From: Pleurodeles waltl
Lineage: Eukaryota > Chordata > Amphibia > Caudata > Salamandridae
Assembly (NCBI RefSeq): GCF_031143425.1
Contig: NC_090438.1
Location: 775,817,138 to 775,881,137 of the forward strand
Direction of reading: 5' to 3'
DNA length: 64,000 nucleotides
Shown: in pieces, positions 10,942 to 19,865 of the stretch
How positions within the stretch are numbered: position 1 is the stretch's first letter
Layout: the number at the start of each line of letters is the position of its first letter
Translations under genes and position numbers: made by a program
Notes under the pieces: generated by a model
The model's input: only the letters and a program-made list of their open reading frames with translations
Databases searched by the model: none
Told to the model about the DNA's origin: nothing

Positions 10942-11245
10942 CTGTTCAATCCTGGGGAGTGCAAAGCCACAGTCTCTCAAGTCTCTACAGTGGGTGGGTT
11001 GCCCCCTGTTCCATCCTGGGGAGTGCAAAGCCACAGTCCCTCAAGTCTATACAGTGGGTGGGTTGCCCACTGTTCCATCCTGGGGAGTGCAAAGCCACAG
11101 TCTCTTAAGTCTATACAGTGGGTGGGTTGCCCACTGTTCCATCCTGGGGAGTGCAAAGCCACAGTCTCTCAAGTCTCTACAGTGGGTGGGTTGCCCACTG
11201 CCATATCCTGGGGAGTACAAAGCCACAGTCTCTCAAGTGGATGCC
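10942..11245. repeat. 64-bp tandem repeat, five copies
   Basis: CCTGGGGAGT words start at 10951, 11015, 11079, 11143 and 11207, an exact 64-bp spacing. Copies differ by a few substitutions only. The array lies inside the Harbinger element, between the left end and the end of the SANT gene A reading frame. Confidence 0.9.
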
Positions 11246-11450
11246 TTTCTCCACTGGTTCTGGAGGGGGCATTGTGCCCAGAGTGCTTCATCCTGCTAAG
11301 GACAGAGGTAGTGGATGTATCTCTCCACTGGTTCTGGAGGGGGCATTGTGCCCAGAGTGCTTCATCCTGCTAAGGACAGAGGTAGTGGATGTAACTCTTC
11401 ACTGGTTCTGGAGGGGGCCTTGTGCCCAGAGTGCTTCATCCTGCTTGTGA
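11246..11450. repeat. 74-bp tandem repeat, three copies
   Basis: The CACTGGTTCTGGAGGGGGC word recurs at about 11251, 11325 and 11399, a spacing of 74. It directly follows the 64-bp array and belongs to the same internal region of the Harbinger element. Confidence 0.88.
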
Positions 11451-11489
11451 CGGACTCAGTAGCGTCAGTGCCCTTGGCGCTCATGGGCC

Positions 11490-11860
11490 AGTGGTGCTTG
11501 AGGCGGCGGTGCCCTGTTCAGCAGTGCTTGAGGCAGCGGTGCCCTGTTCAGTGGTGCTTGAGGCAGCGGTGCCCTGTTCAGCGGTGCTTGAGGCGGCGGG
11601 CTCCGTTGCAGTGACTCAGCTGCTGGCGGTCCTCTCTAGCCCAGCGGGGCTTGTGCTGGCGGTCCTCTCTGTCCCAGTGGGGCTTGTGCTGGCGGTCCTC
11701 TCTGTCCCAGCAGGGCTTGTGCTGGCGGTCCTCTCTGTCCCAGTGGGGCTTGTGCTGGCGGTCCTCTCTGGCCCAGCGGGGATGATGGCGGTGGCCTCCT
11801 GGGCAGCGGGGATGATAGCGGTGGCCTCCTGGGCAGCGGGGATGATGGCGGTCTCCTCCG
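11490..11860 (-). repeat. In-frame 30- and 33-bp coding-type repeats
   Basis: Three adjoining arrays occur: about four 30-bp units (11490-11600, TGCTTGAGGC words), four to five 33-bp units (about 11627-11785, CTGGCGGTCCTCTCT words) and about three 30-bp units (about 11780-11850, GATGATGGCGGT words). All periods are multiples of three. On the minus strand the 33-bp units give 11-residue repeats with ERTASTSP and the last array gives 10-residue repeats with AIIPAAQE. The multiples of three suggest they once extended a protein tail of SANT gene A, but this is uncertain. Confidence 0.7.
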
Positions 11861-12146
11861 CCGTGCTGCTCTTCCCAGACTTTCCTGGTTTCTTGTGGCC
11901 CTTCCCCACCTTGGAAGGTGTCGCAGCTGACTCCACACTCCCACCGGGACCCCTGGGAGCGGCTTTGGTGGCTGTAGTCTTCCCCCTCTCCCGCCGGGCA
12001 CTGGCCAACTTTTGATGCTTGACAGGTGGGGGACTGTCCGTGCTGTGGCTCCGTGCCACACTGGCTGCCCTGGTGGCCGGTGCACTCAAGATTCCGGTGA
12101 CTACAGGCACCACTGGTCCCGGAGATGTTGTGGCTGAGGTGCTAGT

Positions 12147-14100
12147 TCAGGACCTAGGAGACGGATGGGGTGGGGGAGGTGTGGGAAAGAGGTAGAGGTT
12201 GGACAGGAAAAGTTTATTGGAGACACTGGGACGGGTAGCTGGAGAGGGTTTGGGAGTGGAGGAAGAGGTTGTGGTTGTAGGAGGTGTTCGTTTGCTGACT
12301 TTGGGTGAAGGTGCATGGGCTGGAGGCTGTCGTGAGGTGGATGGCTGTTGGGTGGGTGTGTGCCTGCGTTTGTGTAACTTGCGAGGTGGCGTCACAGACA
12401 CACTGGGAGAGGACACAGGGGACGTGTGAATGGTAGTGGGAGTGGTGACTGCACGTGAGCGGGGTGTGGTGGAGGCAGTGGATGTTGGTGTGTCTGCATG
12501 TGTCTGATGCTTGCGTGAGTGCCTGTGGGATGTGTGGTGCTTATGTTTGCCTGAGCTTCCCTTGTGTGTTGACGTGTGTGCATGCTGGTCTGTAGGTGTG
12601 CTTGGGATAGGCTGGGGTACAGGGGATTGGGTCTGGGTAGAGACAGGGACAATGGCTGCCATCAGTGCTGAGGCCAGAGTGTGAAAAGCTCGCTGAAGGG
12701 CCGCCTGACCAGAATGAATGCCCTCCAGGAATGCATTTGTCTGTTGCAATTGCCTTTCTACACCCTGGATGGCATTCAAAATGGTAGACTGCACAACAGT
12801 GAGGGACCTGAGGAGGTCAATGGCCTCCTCACTGAGGGCAGCAGGGGTGACTGGGGCAGGGCCTGTGGTGCCTTGGGAGAAGGTGATGCCCACCCTCCTG
12901 GGTGAGCGGGCACGGGGCAAAGGCTGAGGGGCTGCTGGGAGGTCGGTGCTGGTAGGGGGTGGCGGCTGTACCTGTGGATGGGGGGGGCACAGATGTTGCC
13001 GCCACCACAAGGGAGCTCCCATCAGAGGACGAGTCTGTGTCGCTGGTCTCAGCTCCTGTCCCCGCCGTGGAGCTCCCCTCGCTCTCCGTCCCACTGGTGA
13101 AGTCCATAGTGTGGCCCTCCATGGCCATGTGGGATGCAGCCCCCTCGTGCTCCAGGTGCCACTGCTCCTCCGCCTGATGATGCTAATGCACACAAGAACA
13201 AGGAGACCACAAAGGGGTGGGGGAACGACAGAAGAAAGACATGTTGAGTGCATGCATTACCGCTACCGTTGGTGGACACGACAGACACAGAAGCCCCCTG
13301 CACTACGCGGCGTCTTGGGCTCCACTGTTAAATTCCTGGGAAATGGCCTACTAGTCTATGGACGACATCTGCACACATGGATGACACAGGGGCATGATTA
13401 GGTGTACTTGGCACTCTACAGAGGTGGGGTGGGGTGCCACATGGCCTGCCTTACGGAGGGACCTTGCCTACCGAACTCGCCCTGGCCTAGGGAAACCCAC
13501 AGCCCACCTCCCCCACCCAAACACCTCCACTGCGCGCAAAATCAGCAGGATGAGAGTGTACTCACCCCCTTGTGGCTGCTGTGATGCCCTCAAGCGCCCA
13601 TCCAACTCCGGGTACGCCACCGCCAGGATCCTGAACATCAGGGGGGTCATGGTGTGACGGGCACCCCTCCCACGTTGGGAGGCCATCCCCAGCTGAGCCT
13701 CCGACGTCTTCTTGCTCCAGCGGCGAATGTCTTCCCATCTTTTCCAGCAGTGGGTGCTCCGTCTGTGGTAGACCCCCAGGGTCCGGACGTCCTTGGCGAT
13801 GGCACGCCAAATATCTTTCTTCTGGTGGGCGCTGACCTACATGAATTGTACAGGGGGAAGAGAAACTTATTACCAACTGCACCGTCACAGTCATTGGCCC
13901 CCATCTCTACCCCATCTCCCCCCCTTCTTACATCCACCCCACTCCACACAGGCATAGCCCATACAGCATGCTCCCAGTGTACTTACCTGTTTGTCTGGAG
14001 GACCGTAGAGTAGCGTGTACTGGGGGAGGACCCCGTCCACGAGTTTCTCCAACTCCTCCGATGGGAAGGCAGGGGCCCTTTCCCCAGACACTCGAGCCAT
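12147..14100 (-). CDS. Harbinger Myb/SANT-like protein gene A (with introns)
   Basis: The start ATG is at 14100. Exon 1 (14100-13987) ends at a CAG|GTAAGT donor. Exon 2 (13836-13566) starts after a TAG acceptor, is in frame, and ends at GGG|GTGAGT. A third exon begins near 13182 after TTAG. Exons 1 and 2 encode a trihelix Myb/SANT-like DNA-binding domain (SEELEKLV near residue 15, CWKRWEDIRR near 70). The C-terminal part is acidic/serine-rich, then has a predicted coiled region (EEAIDLLRSLTVVQSTI, about 12800) and a His/Lys/Thr-rich tail. In Harbinger elements such a protein binds transposon ends and brings the transposase to DNA (family knowledge). The third exon changes frame near 12950-12980 next to G/C homopolymers, so it may hold another intron or a frameshift. 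I recognise no host orthologue. Confidence 0.65.
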
Positions 14101-14159
14101 TGTCTCTTCCAGACCGAGGTCAAAGCAGCACTTGCAGTGTAGGTCCTCTCCTGTCGAAG

Positions 14160-14476
14160 ATCAGGTATCGAATGATTGAACAGATAGAAAATGTCGGTCA
14201 CGTCCACGGCGGTGCGTACCGTCACCGCCGGCGTACATCGTCATTAGCTCCTGAGACCCATAGGGTCCAATGTTAACCAGTGCAGCACTGCGCCGCGGTC
14301 TTCGACCGCCTACCGCGACGGTGTACAACGCCAGCGCAGTTACCTCACATCCCATTGTCCCACTTTGGAGGTCAGTCAGCCACCATTTCAGGGGCCCACA
14401 TGGCATCACACATACCTAGGCCTAGACTCAACACACATACAGGCCACTTTTTGGATTATGATTCGTTTTCCCTCAG
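14160..14476. promoter_or_regulatory. Possible bidirectional promoter between SANT gene A and transposase
   Basis: The 14190-14345 part is CpG-rich with inverted words such as GCGGTCTTCGACCGC. It lies between the minus-strand SANT gene A and the plus-strand transposase, so it could drive both. No TATA box stands out. The N-terminal transposase coding part expected here is missing or unrecognisable. Confidence 0.3.
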
Positions 14477-15245
14477 GTGGAGGATTTGCCAACAGTGAAA
14501 GGTGATTTCTATGCCCTGGGACATATCCCCAACATCATAGGTGCCACTGATGGAAGAAATGTGGCTTTGGTCCCCCCACACAGGAGTGTACAGGTGTACA
14601 GAAACCGGAAGAGTAATCATTCCATGAATGTACAGATGGTATGTTTGGCAGTACATCTCCCATGTTAATGCCAAGTTCCCTGGCTCAGTGCATGTCGCCT
14701 ACATCCTGCGGAATAGCAGCATCCCTTATGTGATGGGTCAACTCCAGAGGCTCCGAGTGTGGCTATTAGGTGAGCACCTGGAAGCAAGACAGTGGGAATG
14801 GTTGTCTGGGGATATCCCTACAGGTTAGTTTGTGTCTAAAAGTTGTCCCTCACCATTTGCAGGTGACTCTGCTTACACCAACCTGTCATGGCTACTGACC
14901 CTAGTGAGGAATCCCAGGACAAGGGCAGAGGAACGCTACAATGAAGCCCATGGGCGAACTAGGAGGGTGATCGAACGGACCTTCGGCCTCCTGAAGCCCA
15001 GGTTCAGGTGCCTCCATATGACAGGTGGATCCCTATTCTACTCACCAAAGAAGGTGTGCCAGATCATTGTGGCCTGCTGTATGCTTCACAACTTGGCTTT
15101 GCGACAACAGGTGCCTTTTCTGCAGGAGGATGGTCCAGATGGCGGTGTTGTTGCAGCTGTGGAGCCTGTGGACAGTGAAGACGAGGAAGCAGAAGAAGAA
15201 GACATGGACAACAGGGACTCAGTGATCCAGCAATATTTCCATTGA
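14477..15245 (+). pseudogene. PIF/Harbinger DDE transposase, N-terminally incomplete and frameshifted
   Basis: This is the cut-and-paste transposase (DDE_Tnp_4 type). Exon-like start at about 14477 leads to GHIPNIIGATDGRNVALVPP, with the first catalytic Asp in the ATDG motif. A small deletion near 14650 shifts the frame before NAKFPGSVHVAYILRNS, where the family normally has SVHD and this copy has SVHV. An intron-like stretch (about 14771-14862, GTGAGC...TTTGCAG) separates this from GDSAYTNLSWLL, and the ERTFGLLKPRF block near 14970-15005 supplies the glutamate. The reading frame ends at TGA 15243-15245. The N-terminal helix-turn-helix region is absent. The copy is non-functional by these defects, though the rest is well conserved. 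Confidence 0.85.
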
Positions 15246-15772
15246 AACACAGGTAAGAATACAAACCTGCCTACTACATGTACTTTAACACTACTACCTC
15301 TCTACTGTCTGTCGTTTTCACCCAGTGTATGGTCACTGAGTTGTCACTTTCCCTTACGATTTCACAGATGTGGGTCCCAATGTGTGACATCTGCGTTGAT
15401 TCCTCATGGACTACAGCTGTGTGACATAGGTATGTTGACATTACAAATGAAAGAGCTTTTTGACACTGTAATTGCTCATACACTATTCCGAAATCACAGA
15501 GTGACTCTAGATAGTTTTGTGCTTTAAGGGTGTTTATTTTAGTGTTCAATATTGGAGGGGGTAGCAAAATGGTGAGGGGTGATGGTGGAGGAATGTCCAT
15601 GGCAGAGTCCAGTCTATTAGTCTCACAGGTGCATTGCCCAAATGGGCATAGGAAGTGGAGCTGGGCAGTTTAAGGATGGACAGGGTGACAATGTGGGACA
15701 GAAGGATGACATTCAGGGTGGTCTCATTTCTTGGCGGGGTCTTGGCATCGTTCTCTGTCTTTGTCCTGGATC
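15246..15772. other. Harbinger spacer between convergent genes
   Basis: These bases lie between the transposase stop and the end of SANT gene B. Open frames here show no recognisable domain. It probably holds the 3' ends of two convergent transcripts. Confidence 0.4.
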
Positions 15773-17229
15773 TCAGGAACCGTTTGCGAGGTGGTTCTCC
15801 CTCTGCAGGGGGTGGGGTGCTGGTGTGGTGGTCCTGTGGCGTGCCTCCTGTCCACTAGCGCCGGCGGAGGTGGTGGGCAGTTCATCGTCCAGGCTAGTGT
15901 CAGGGGCCCCTTGTAGTGCCACAGTGTCCCTCCTGGTATTGAGTACTTCCTTCAGCATCCCTACGATGGTGCCCAGGGTAGAATTGATGGCTCTGAGTTC
16001 CTCCCTGAAGCCCAAATACCGTTCCTCCTGCAGGCGCTGGGTCTCCTGAAACTTGGCCAGTACCGTTGCCATCGTCTCCTGGGAGTGGTGGTAGGCTCCC
16101 ATGATGTTGGAGAGGGCCTCGTGGAGAGTGGGTTCCCTTGGCCTGACCTCCCCCTGTCGCACAGCAGCCCTCCCAGTTCCCCTGTGTTCCTGGGCCTCCG
16201 TCCCCTGGACTGTGTGCCCACTACCACTGCCCCCAGGTCCCTGTAGTTGTTGGGGTGGTGGGTTAGCCTGGGTTCCCTGTAGTAGTGGACACACTGCTGA
16301 TTGACGTGTCCTGGGGACGGAGGTATGGGCCCGCTGGGTGGGTGCTGTGCTGGTGTTTCCAGAGGGGGGAAGCTCTGTGGTGGCCTGTGCCAGTGTCACG
16401 GGAACCGACTGTCCCGAGGTCCCCGGGCTGGTCATCTAGATCCAGTTGGACAGAGGTGCTGTCATCACTGTGGGCCTCTTCTGTTGGTGGTGTGGACATG
16501 TGTGGACCCTCCTGTCTGGTGACGTTAGGTAGGGGTCCTGCAGGGGTATAAAAGGATGTTACATCTGAGTGTGCCATGGTGTGCAATGGGTGGGTGACCG
16601 TGTACCCTAGTGCTTGCATTCCTGTGTGGGACCTTGTGTGATGATGGTTTAGGGGGGTGTATGGATATGTGCAGTGGCCATGCTTTAGTGATGGGTGTCC
16701 ATGCTTTGTTGTTGCATGCAGGGCTTGGCGTTAGGATGTGTGGTTTGTGATGTTGGGACATTTGTGAGGAGTTAGAGTGATGGGGGTGAGGGTGGGGGTA
16801 TGTGCTGGCATGCAATTAGGGTGGAGGATGTAATAGTTAAGATTTGACTTACCAGAGTCCATTCCTCCACCTACTCCTGCGAGGCCCTCAGGATGCAGAA
16901 TCGCTAAGACCTGCTCCTCCCATGTTGTTAGTTGTGGGGGAGGAGGTGGGGGTCCGCTGCCAGTCCGCTGAACCGCAAGGTGGTGTCTTGAGACCACGGA
17001 ACGCACCTTCCCCCGTAGGTCGTTCCACCTCTTCCTGATGTCGTCCCGATTTCTTGGGTGCTGTCCCTGCGTTGACCCTGTCCACTATTCTTCGCCATAG
17101 CTACATCTTCCTTGCAATGGAGGTGTACTGCACCTGTGATCCGAATAGCTGAGGCTCTACCCGGATGATTTCCTCCACCATGACCCTGAGCTCCTCCTCC
17201 GAGAACCTGGGGTGTCTCTGCCGTGCCAT
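15773..17229 (-). pseudogene. Harbinger Myb/SANT-like protein gene B (frameshifted)
   Basis: From an ATG at 17229 the minus strand reads a second trihelix Myb/SANT-like domain: RFSEEELRVMVEEI early, then, in a shifted frame, DIRKRWNDLRGKVRS near 17040. A stop codon near 17105 and at least one frameshift break it. The downstream part (16435-15773) is Ser/Thr/Pro-rich and then a Gln/Glu/Arg-rich coiled segment (EERYLGFREELRAINSTLG, about 15990-16030). It differs in sequence from gene A, so it is a separate gene and not a recent duplicate. A donor-like GTAAGT near 16852 suggests an intron. Confidence 0.65.
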
Positions 17230-17230
17230 G

Positions 17231-17560
17231 GGGTGGTGTGGGTGATGTGTGGGGTGGTGTGTGGGGTGATAAGTGTGCTGATATGTAGTGGTGTGTAGTG
17301 TGAGGTGCGTCGAAGTTATGTGGGTGATGGTGTTGTGTGCCTGTGGATGCTAGTATTGTTGATGGTGGTGTCTCTCTCTGCCCTTCTCTCAGTAATTGTG
17401 GTCGTAGGGGTTTGTGGGTGATGTGGTTGTGTGTTTTATATTGTATTGGGTGTGTGGGAGTGGTGTGTTTATGTGTATCAGGTGTGTGGATTTTGATTTG
17501 TCCAATGTGGGTGTGTTTGGTATGTGTGTGTGTATTTTGAGTGCGGTGGTGTGTACTACC
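17231..17560. repeat. GT-rich subterminal tract of Harbinger
   Basis: The plus strand here is almost all G and T (degenerate GTGTGG words). It lies upstream of SANT gene B and next to the right terminal repeat. A complementary CA-rich tract on the plus strand lies near the left end (about 10530-10615), so the two form an inverted compositional pair. Confidence 0.6.
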
Positions 17561-17769
17561 AATGGATTACCGCGGTTGAAAGACCGCCGCGTGGATTCGT
17601 GGGTCGTGGTGGTGTGGGAGTATTTCTGTTGGCGTGACAATGGAGGTTTTGTTTTCGCCAGTTTATCACTGACCTTTGGTGTGGCGGACTTTTGTGTGAG
17701 TGTCTGAATATTGGCGGATTCCGTGCTGTGGGTCATAATAGCTGTGGCGGATTTCCCCGGCTGCGGGGG

Positions 17770-17831
17770 TGTGTTGGCGGTCTTCTGCACGGCAGTAAGC
17801 GGCTTTTACCGCCAATGTTGTAATGAACGCC
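17770..17831 (-). repeat. Right terminal inverted repeat of Harbinger
   Basis: Read on the minus strand it begins GGCGTTCATTACAACATTGG and continues into GGCGGTAAAAGCCGC and GACCGCCAAC, pairing with the left end. TTA follows directly. Confidence 0.75.
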
Positions 17832-17834
17832 TTA

Positions 17835-17936
17835 ATGTCTGATTCATGAATAGGTTCGAACGGCTCCTTCATCAACTGAGTTAGGACTGTATTCAGTTGC
17901 CAAGATGGAGGAGGTCGTTTGGCCGAAGGAAAGGAT
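17835..17936 (-). pseudogene. DIRS 2 tyrosine recombinase, middle fragment
   Basis: This 102-bp island lies between the Harbinger and DIRS 1 insertions. On the minus strand it reads a block containing SWQLNTVLTQLMKEPFEP, which aligns without gaps to the matching region of the DIRS 1 recombinase (QWDLSLVLTFLMGSPFEP at about 19290). It proves that both insertions hit the same gene. Confidence 0.85.
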
Positions 17937-18165
17937 CAGAAGAATGAGTTACTTACCTTCGGTAACGACTTTTCTGGTGGATACATTAGCTACCTGTGGA
18001 TTCCTCACCTAATGAATTCTCCCATGGCGCCAGCATTCAACGGAAATCTTCTTCCTAGCTTCTGCACGTCGACGAGGACGTCACATTAGCCCACGCGACG
18101 CCGTCTGACGTCATACAGGCAATAAGAGGTCCTCGCCGACGTGCCGACGTCAGTACCAACATTTT
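17937..18165 (-). repeat. Left inverted terminal repeat of DIRS 1, with CRE
   Basis: It is the reverse complement of about 23795-23978, sharing the blocks TCCCATGGCGCCAGCATTC, TCTTCTTCCTAGCTTCTGCA and GCAATAAGAGGTCCTCGCCG. The outer 35 bases are an extension not found at the right end. A perfect CREB/ATF palindrome TGACGTCA is at 18106-18113, mirrored at 23840-23847. Confidence 0.88.
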
Positions 18166-18269
18166 TTACGTGCATGAGAACAATAACCCAATGCAATGAA
18201 AGATCAAGGCAACATCCCATAACATTGTAAATCACACAACATTGCAATGGAATGGCTGTAGATTTAATA

Positions 18270-18330
18270 TAACTCCTTTTTTTTTTTTTTTTAAACAAAA
18301 CAAATATATACTAATTAAGTATATACACAA

Positions 18331-18371
<41 letters not shown>

Positions 18372-18380
18372 CACACAAGT
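18270..18380. repeat. T-run and (AT)n microsatellite in DIRS 1
   Basis: A run of T (about 18277-18291) and an (AT)n array (about 18334-18366) lie between the left repeat and the internal complementary region, in the untranslated 3' part of the element. Confidence 0.85.
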
Positions 18381-18481
18381 ATTCATATATACAAAATCCA
18401 TTGCAGTCTTAAAGACCAAGAGGAGCACACTCAAGGATTACTTGGTAAGACCAAAAAGGCAACGGGGAGGCGGGTGGTACC

Positions 18482-18591
18482 GTGAGGAATCCACAGGTAG
18501 CTAATGTATCCACCAGAAAAGTCGTTACCGAAGGTAAGTAACTCATTCTTCTGATGGATACAACTACCTGTGGATTCCTCACCTAATGAAT
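18482..18591 (-). repeat. Internal complementary region of DIRS 1
   Basis: Bases 18482-18550 are the exact reverse complement of the left extremity 17940-18008 (69 bases as far as I can compare by eye). Bases from about 18549 to 18591 are the reverse complement of the right extremity (about 23936-23978), with one or two changes. The two halves meet at CATTCTTCTGATGG, reproducing the joined ends of the circular form. Confidence 0.9.
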
Positions 18592-18636
18592 AGAGTCCCA
18601 AAGCAGTACCGCGCCCGGTGGTGGGAGCCTGGATGG

Positions 18637-19740
18637 TCAAACCAAGAAATCCTGCAGCACTGACCGTGCAAAATGGCCGTCCCTTCTGACCTCAGAGTCC
18701 AAACAATAATGTTTCGCAAAAGTATGAAGGGACGACCAAGTTGCGGCCTTACAGATGTCGACCACAGGAACACCTCTGGCCAAGGCCGAAGTGGCCGACT
18801 TAGCTCTGGTGGAATGAGCTTTAATACCATCAGGAGGATCCTTCTTTGCTAAAGAATAACAGATTTTAATGCAAAGAACAACCCACCTGGAAAGTGTTCT
18901 CTTGTGGACTGCCTTTCCTCTCCTCTTGCCCACGTATCCGATGAACAGCTGGTCCTCCAGCCTGAAATCCTTCGTTCTATCAATGTAGAAACGTAACGCC
19001 CTCTTTGGGTCCAAGCGATGTGGTCTCTCTTCCTCCTTCGAAGGATGAGGCGGAGGATAGAACGTGGACAAAGTAATTGTCTGGGCCAAATGGAAGGGTG
19101 AAACAACCTTCGGGAGGAAAGCAGCCTTGGTCCTCAACACCACCTTATCCCCATAAAAAGCTGTATAAGGAGGTTTTACCGATAAGGCCTGCAACTCACT
19201 CACTCTCCTTGCAGATGTTATAGCCACCAGGAAGACTGTTTTAATAACTAAGTACCTTAAGGGACATGAATGCATAGGCTCGAAAGGGGACCCCATAAGG
19301 AAAGTTAGGACCAAGGACAAATCCCATTGAGGCATAACGAATGGTTTTGGAGGATATTTATTTAGAAGACCTTTCAAGAATCGAAGAACAATAGGGGATT
19401 TAAATAACGAAGGTTGGTCTGGAAGACAAATGAAGGCTGACAAGGCAGACAAATAACCTTTAATAGTAGCCACTGCACAACCTTCTTGCGCTAGTGACAA
19501 AGCAAAAGACAAAACATCTGACAGATGAGCATGTAAGGGATCAATCTGTCTCTCTCCACACCACATAACAAATTTAGACCACCTATTAGCGTAGATAGAT
19601 TTAGTGGAGTGTCGCCTGGCCGCTAATATAACATCCACTACATCAGGCGGGAGAGAGAAGGAACTCAGGTTGCCCCGTTCAATCTCCAGGCATGTAGGTG
19701 CAGACTCTGGAGGTTGGGGTGTAAAACCTGCCCCTGCGAC
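18637..19740 (-). CDS. Tyrosine recombinase of DIRS 1
   Basis: The enzyme integrates the circular DNA copy by site-specific recombination. On the minus strand the frame is open from the overlap with RT to the stop at 18637; I take the conserved protein from about 19740. An N-terminal SAM-like segment (RRHSTKSIYANRWSKF, about 19610-19570) is followed by the catalytic half: Arg in TSARRVSELQAL (about 19215), His and Arg in HSTRAKSA (about 18815-18795), and the nucleophile Tyr in AKHYCLD at codon 18706-18708. All expected residues are present and there is no stop, so this gene looks intact, unlike its neighbours. The start codon is not obvious; DIRS recombinases often start inside the RT frame. 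Confidence 0.9.
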   Translation of the reverse strand, partial: VAGAGFTPQPPESAPTCLEIERGNLSSFSLPPDVVDVILAARRHSTKSIYANRWSKFVMWCGERQIDPLHAHLSDVLSFALSLAQEGCAVATIKGYLSALSAFICLPDQPSLFKSPIVLRFLKGLLNKYPPKPFVMPQWDLSLVLTFLMGSPFEPMHSCPLRYLVIKTVFLVAITSARRVSELQALSVKPPYTAFYGDKVVLRTKAAFLPKVVSPFHLAQTITLSTFYPPPHPSKEEERPHRLDPKRALRFYIDRTKDFRLEDQLFIGYVGKRRGKAVHKRTLSRWVVLCIKICYSLAKKDPPDGIKAHSTRAKSATSALARGVPVVDICKAATWSSLHTFAKHYCLDSEVRRDGHFARSVLQDFLV

Positions 19741-19865
19741 TGCGAGAGGAGGTCTGCCCTCAGAGGGAGACGGAGCGGAGGGCACAGCGAGAGTTGGAGA
19801 AGGTCGGAATACCACACCCTCCTTGGCCAATCCGGAGCTATTAAGATGACTTGAGCCCGGTCTTG

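Larger units (their letters stand above)
10072..17831. mobile_element. PIF/Harbinger DNA transposon, 7760 bp
   Basis: The ends are imperfect inverted repeats: GGTGGTCATTACAACCCTGA at the left and the complement of a GGCGTTCATTACAACATTGG block at the right, both followed by CGGCGGT-rich words. It is flanked by TTA at 10069-10071 and 17832-17834, the 3-bp TWA duplication typical of Harbinger. Inside are a plus-strand DDE transposase and two minus-strand Myb/SANT-like genes, one on each side. The insertion split the recombinase gene of DIRS 2. Confidence 0.9.

Noticed and set aside
10942..11450. Open frames of 110-208 codons over the 64- and 74-bp arrays
   Set aside because: They exist in all plus frames at once and only because the repeats lack stops; no domain is present.
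17940..18600. Hairpin of 17940-18008 with 18482-18550 as a foldback or MITE
   Set aside because: The pairing is explained by the extremity and internal complementary region of DIRS 1.
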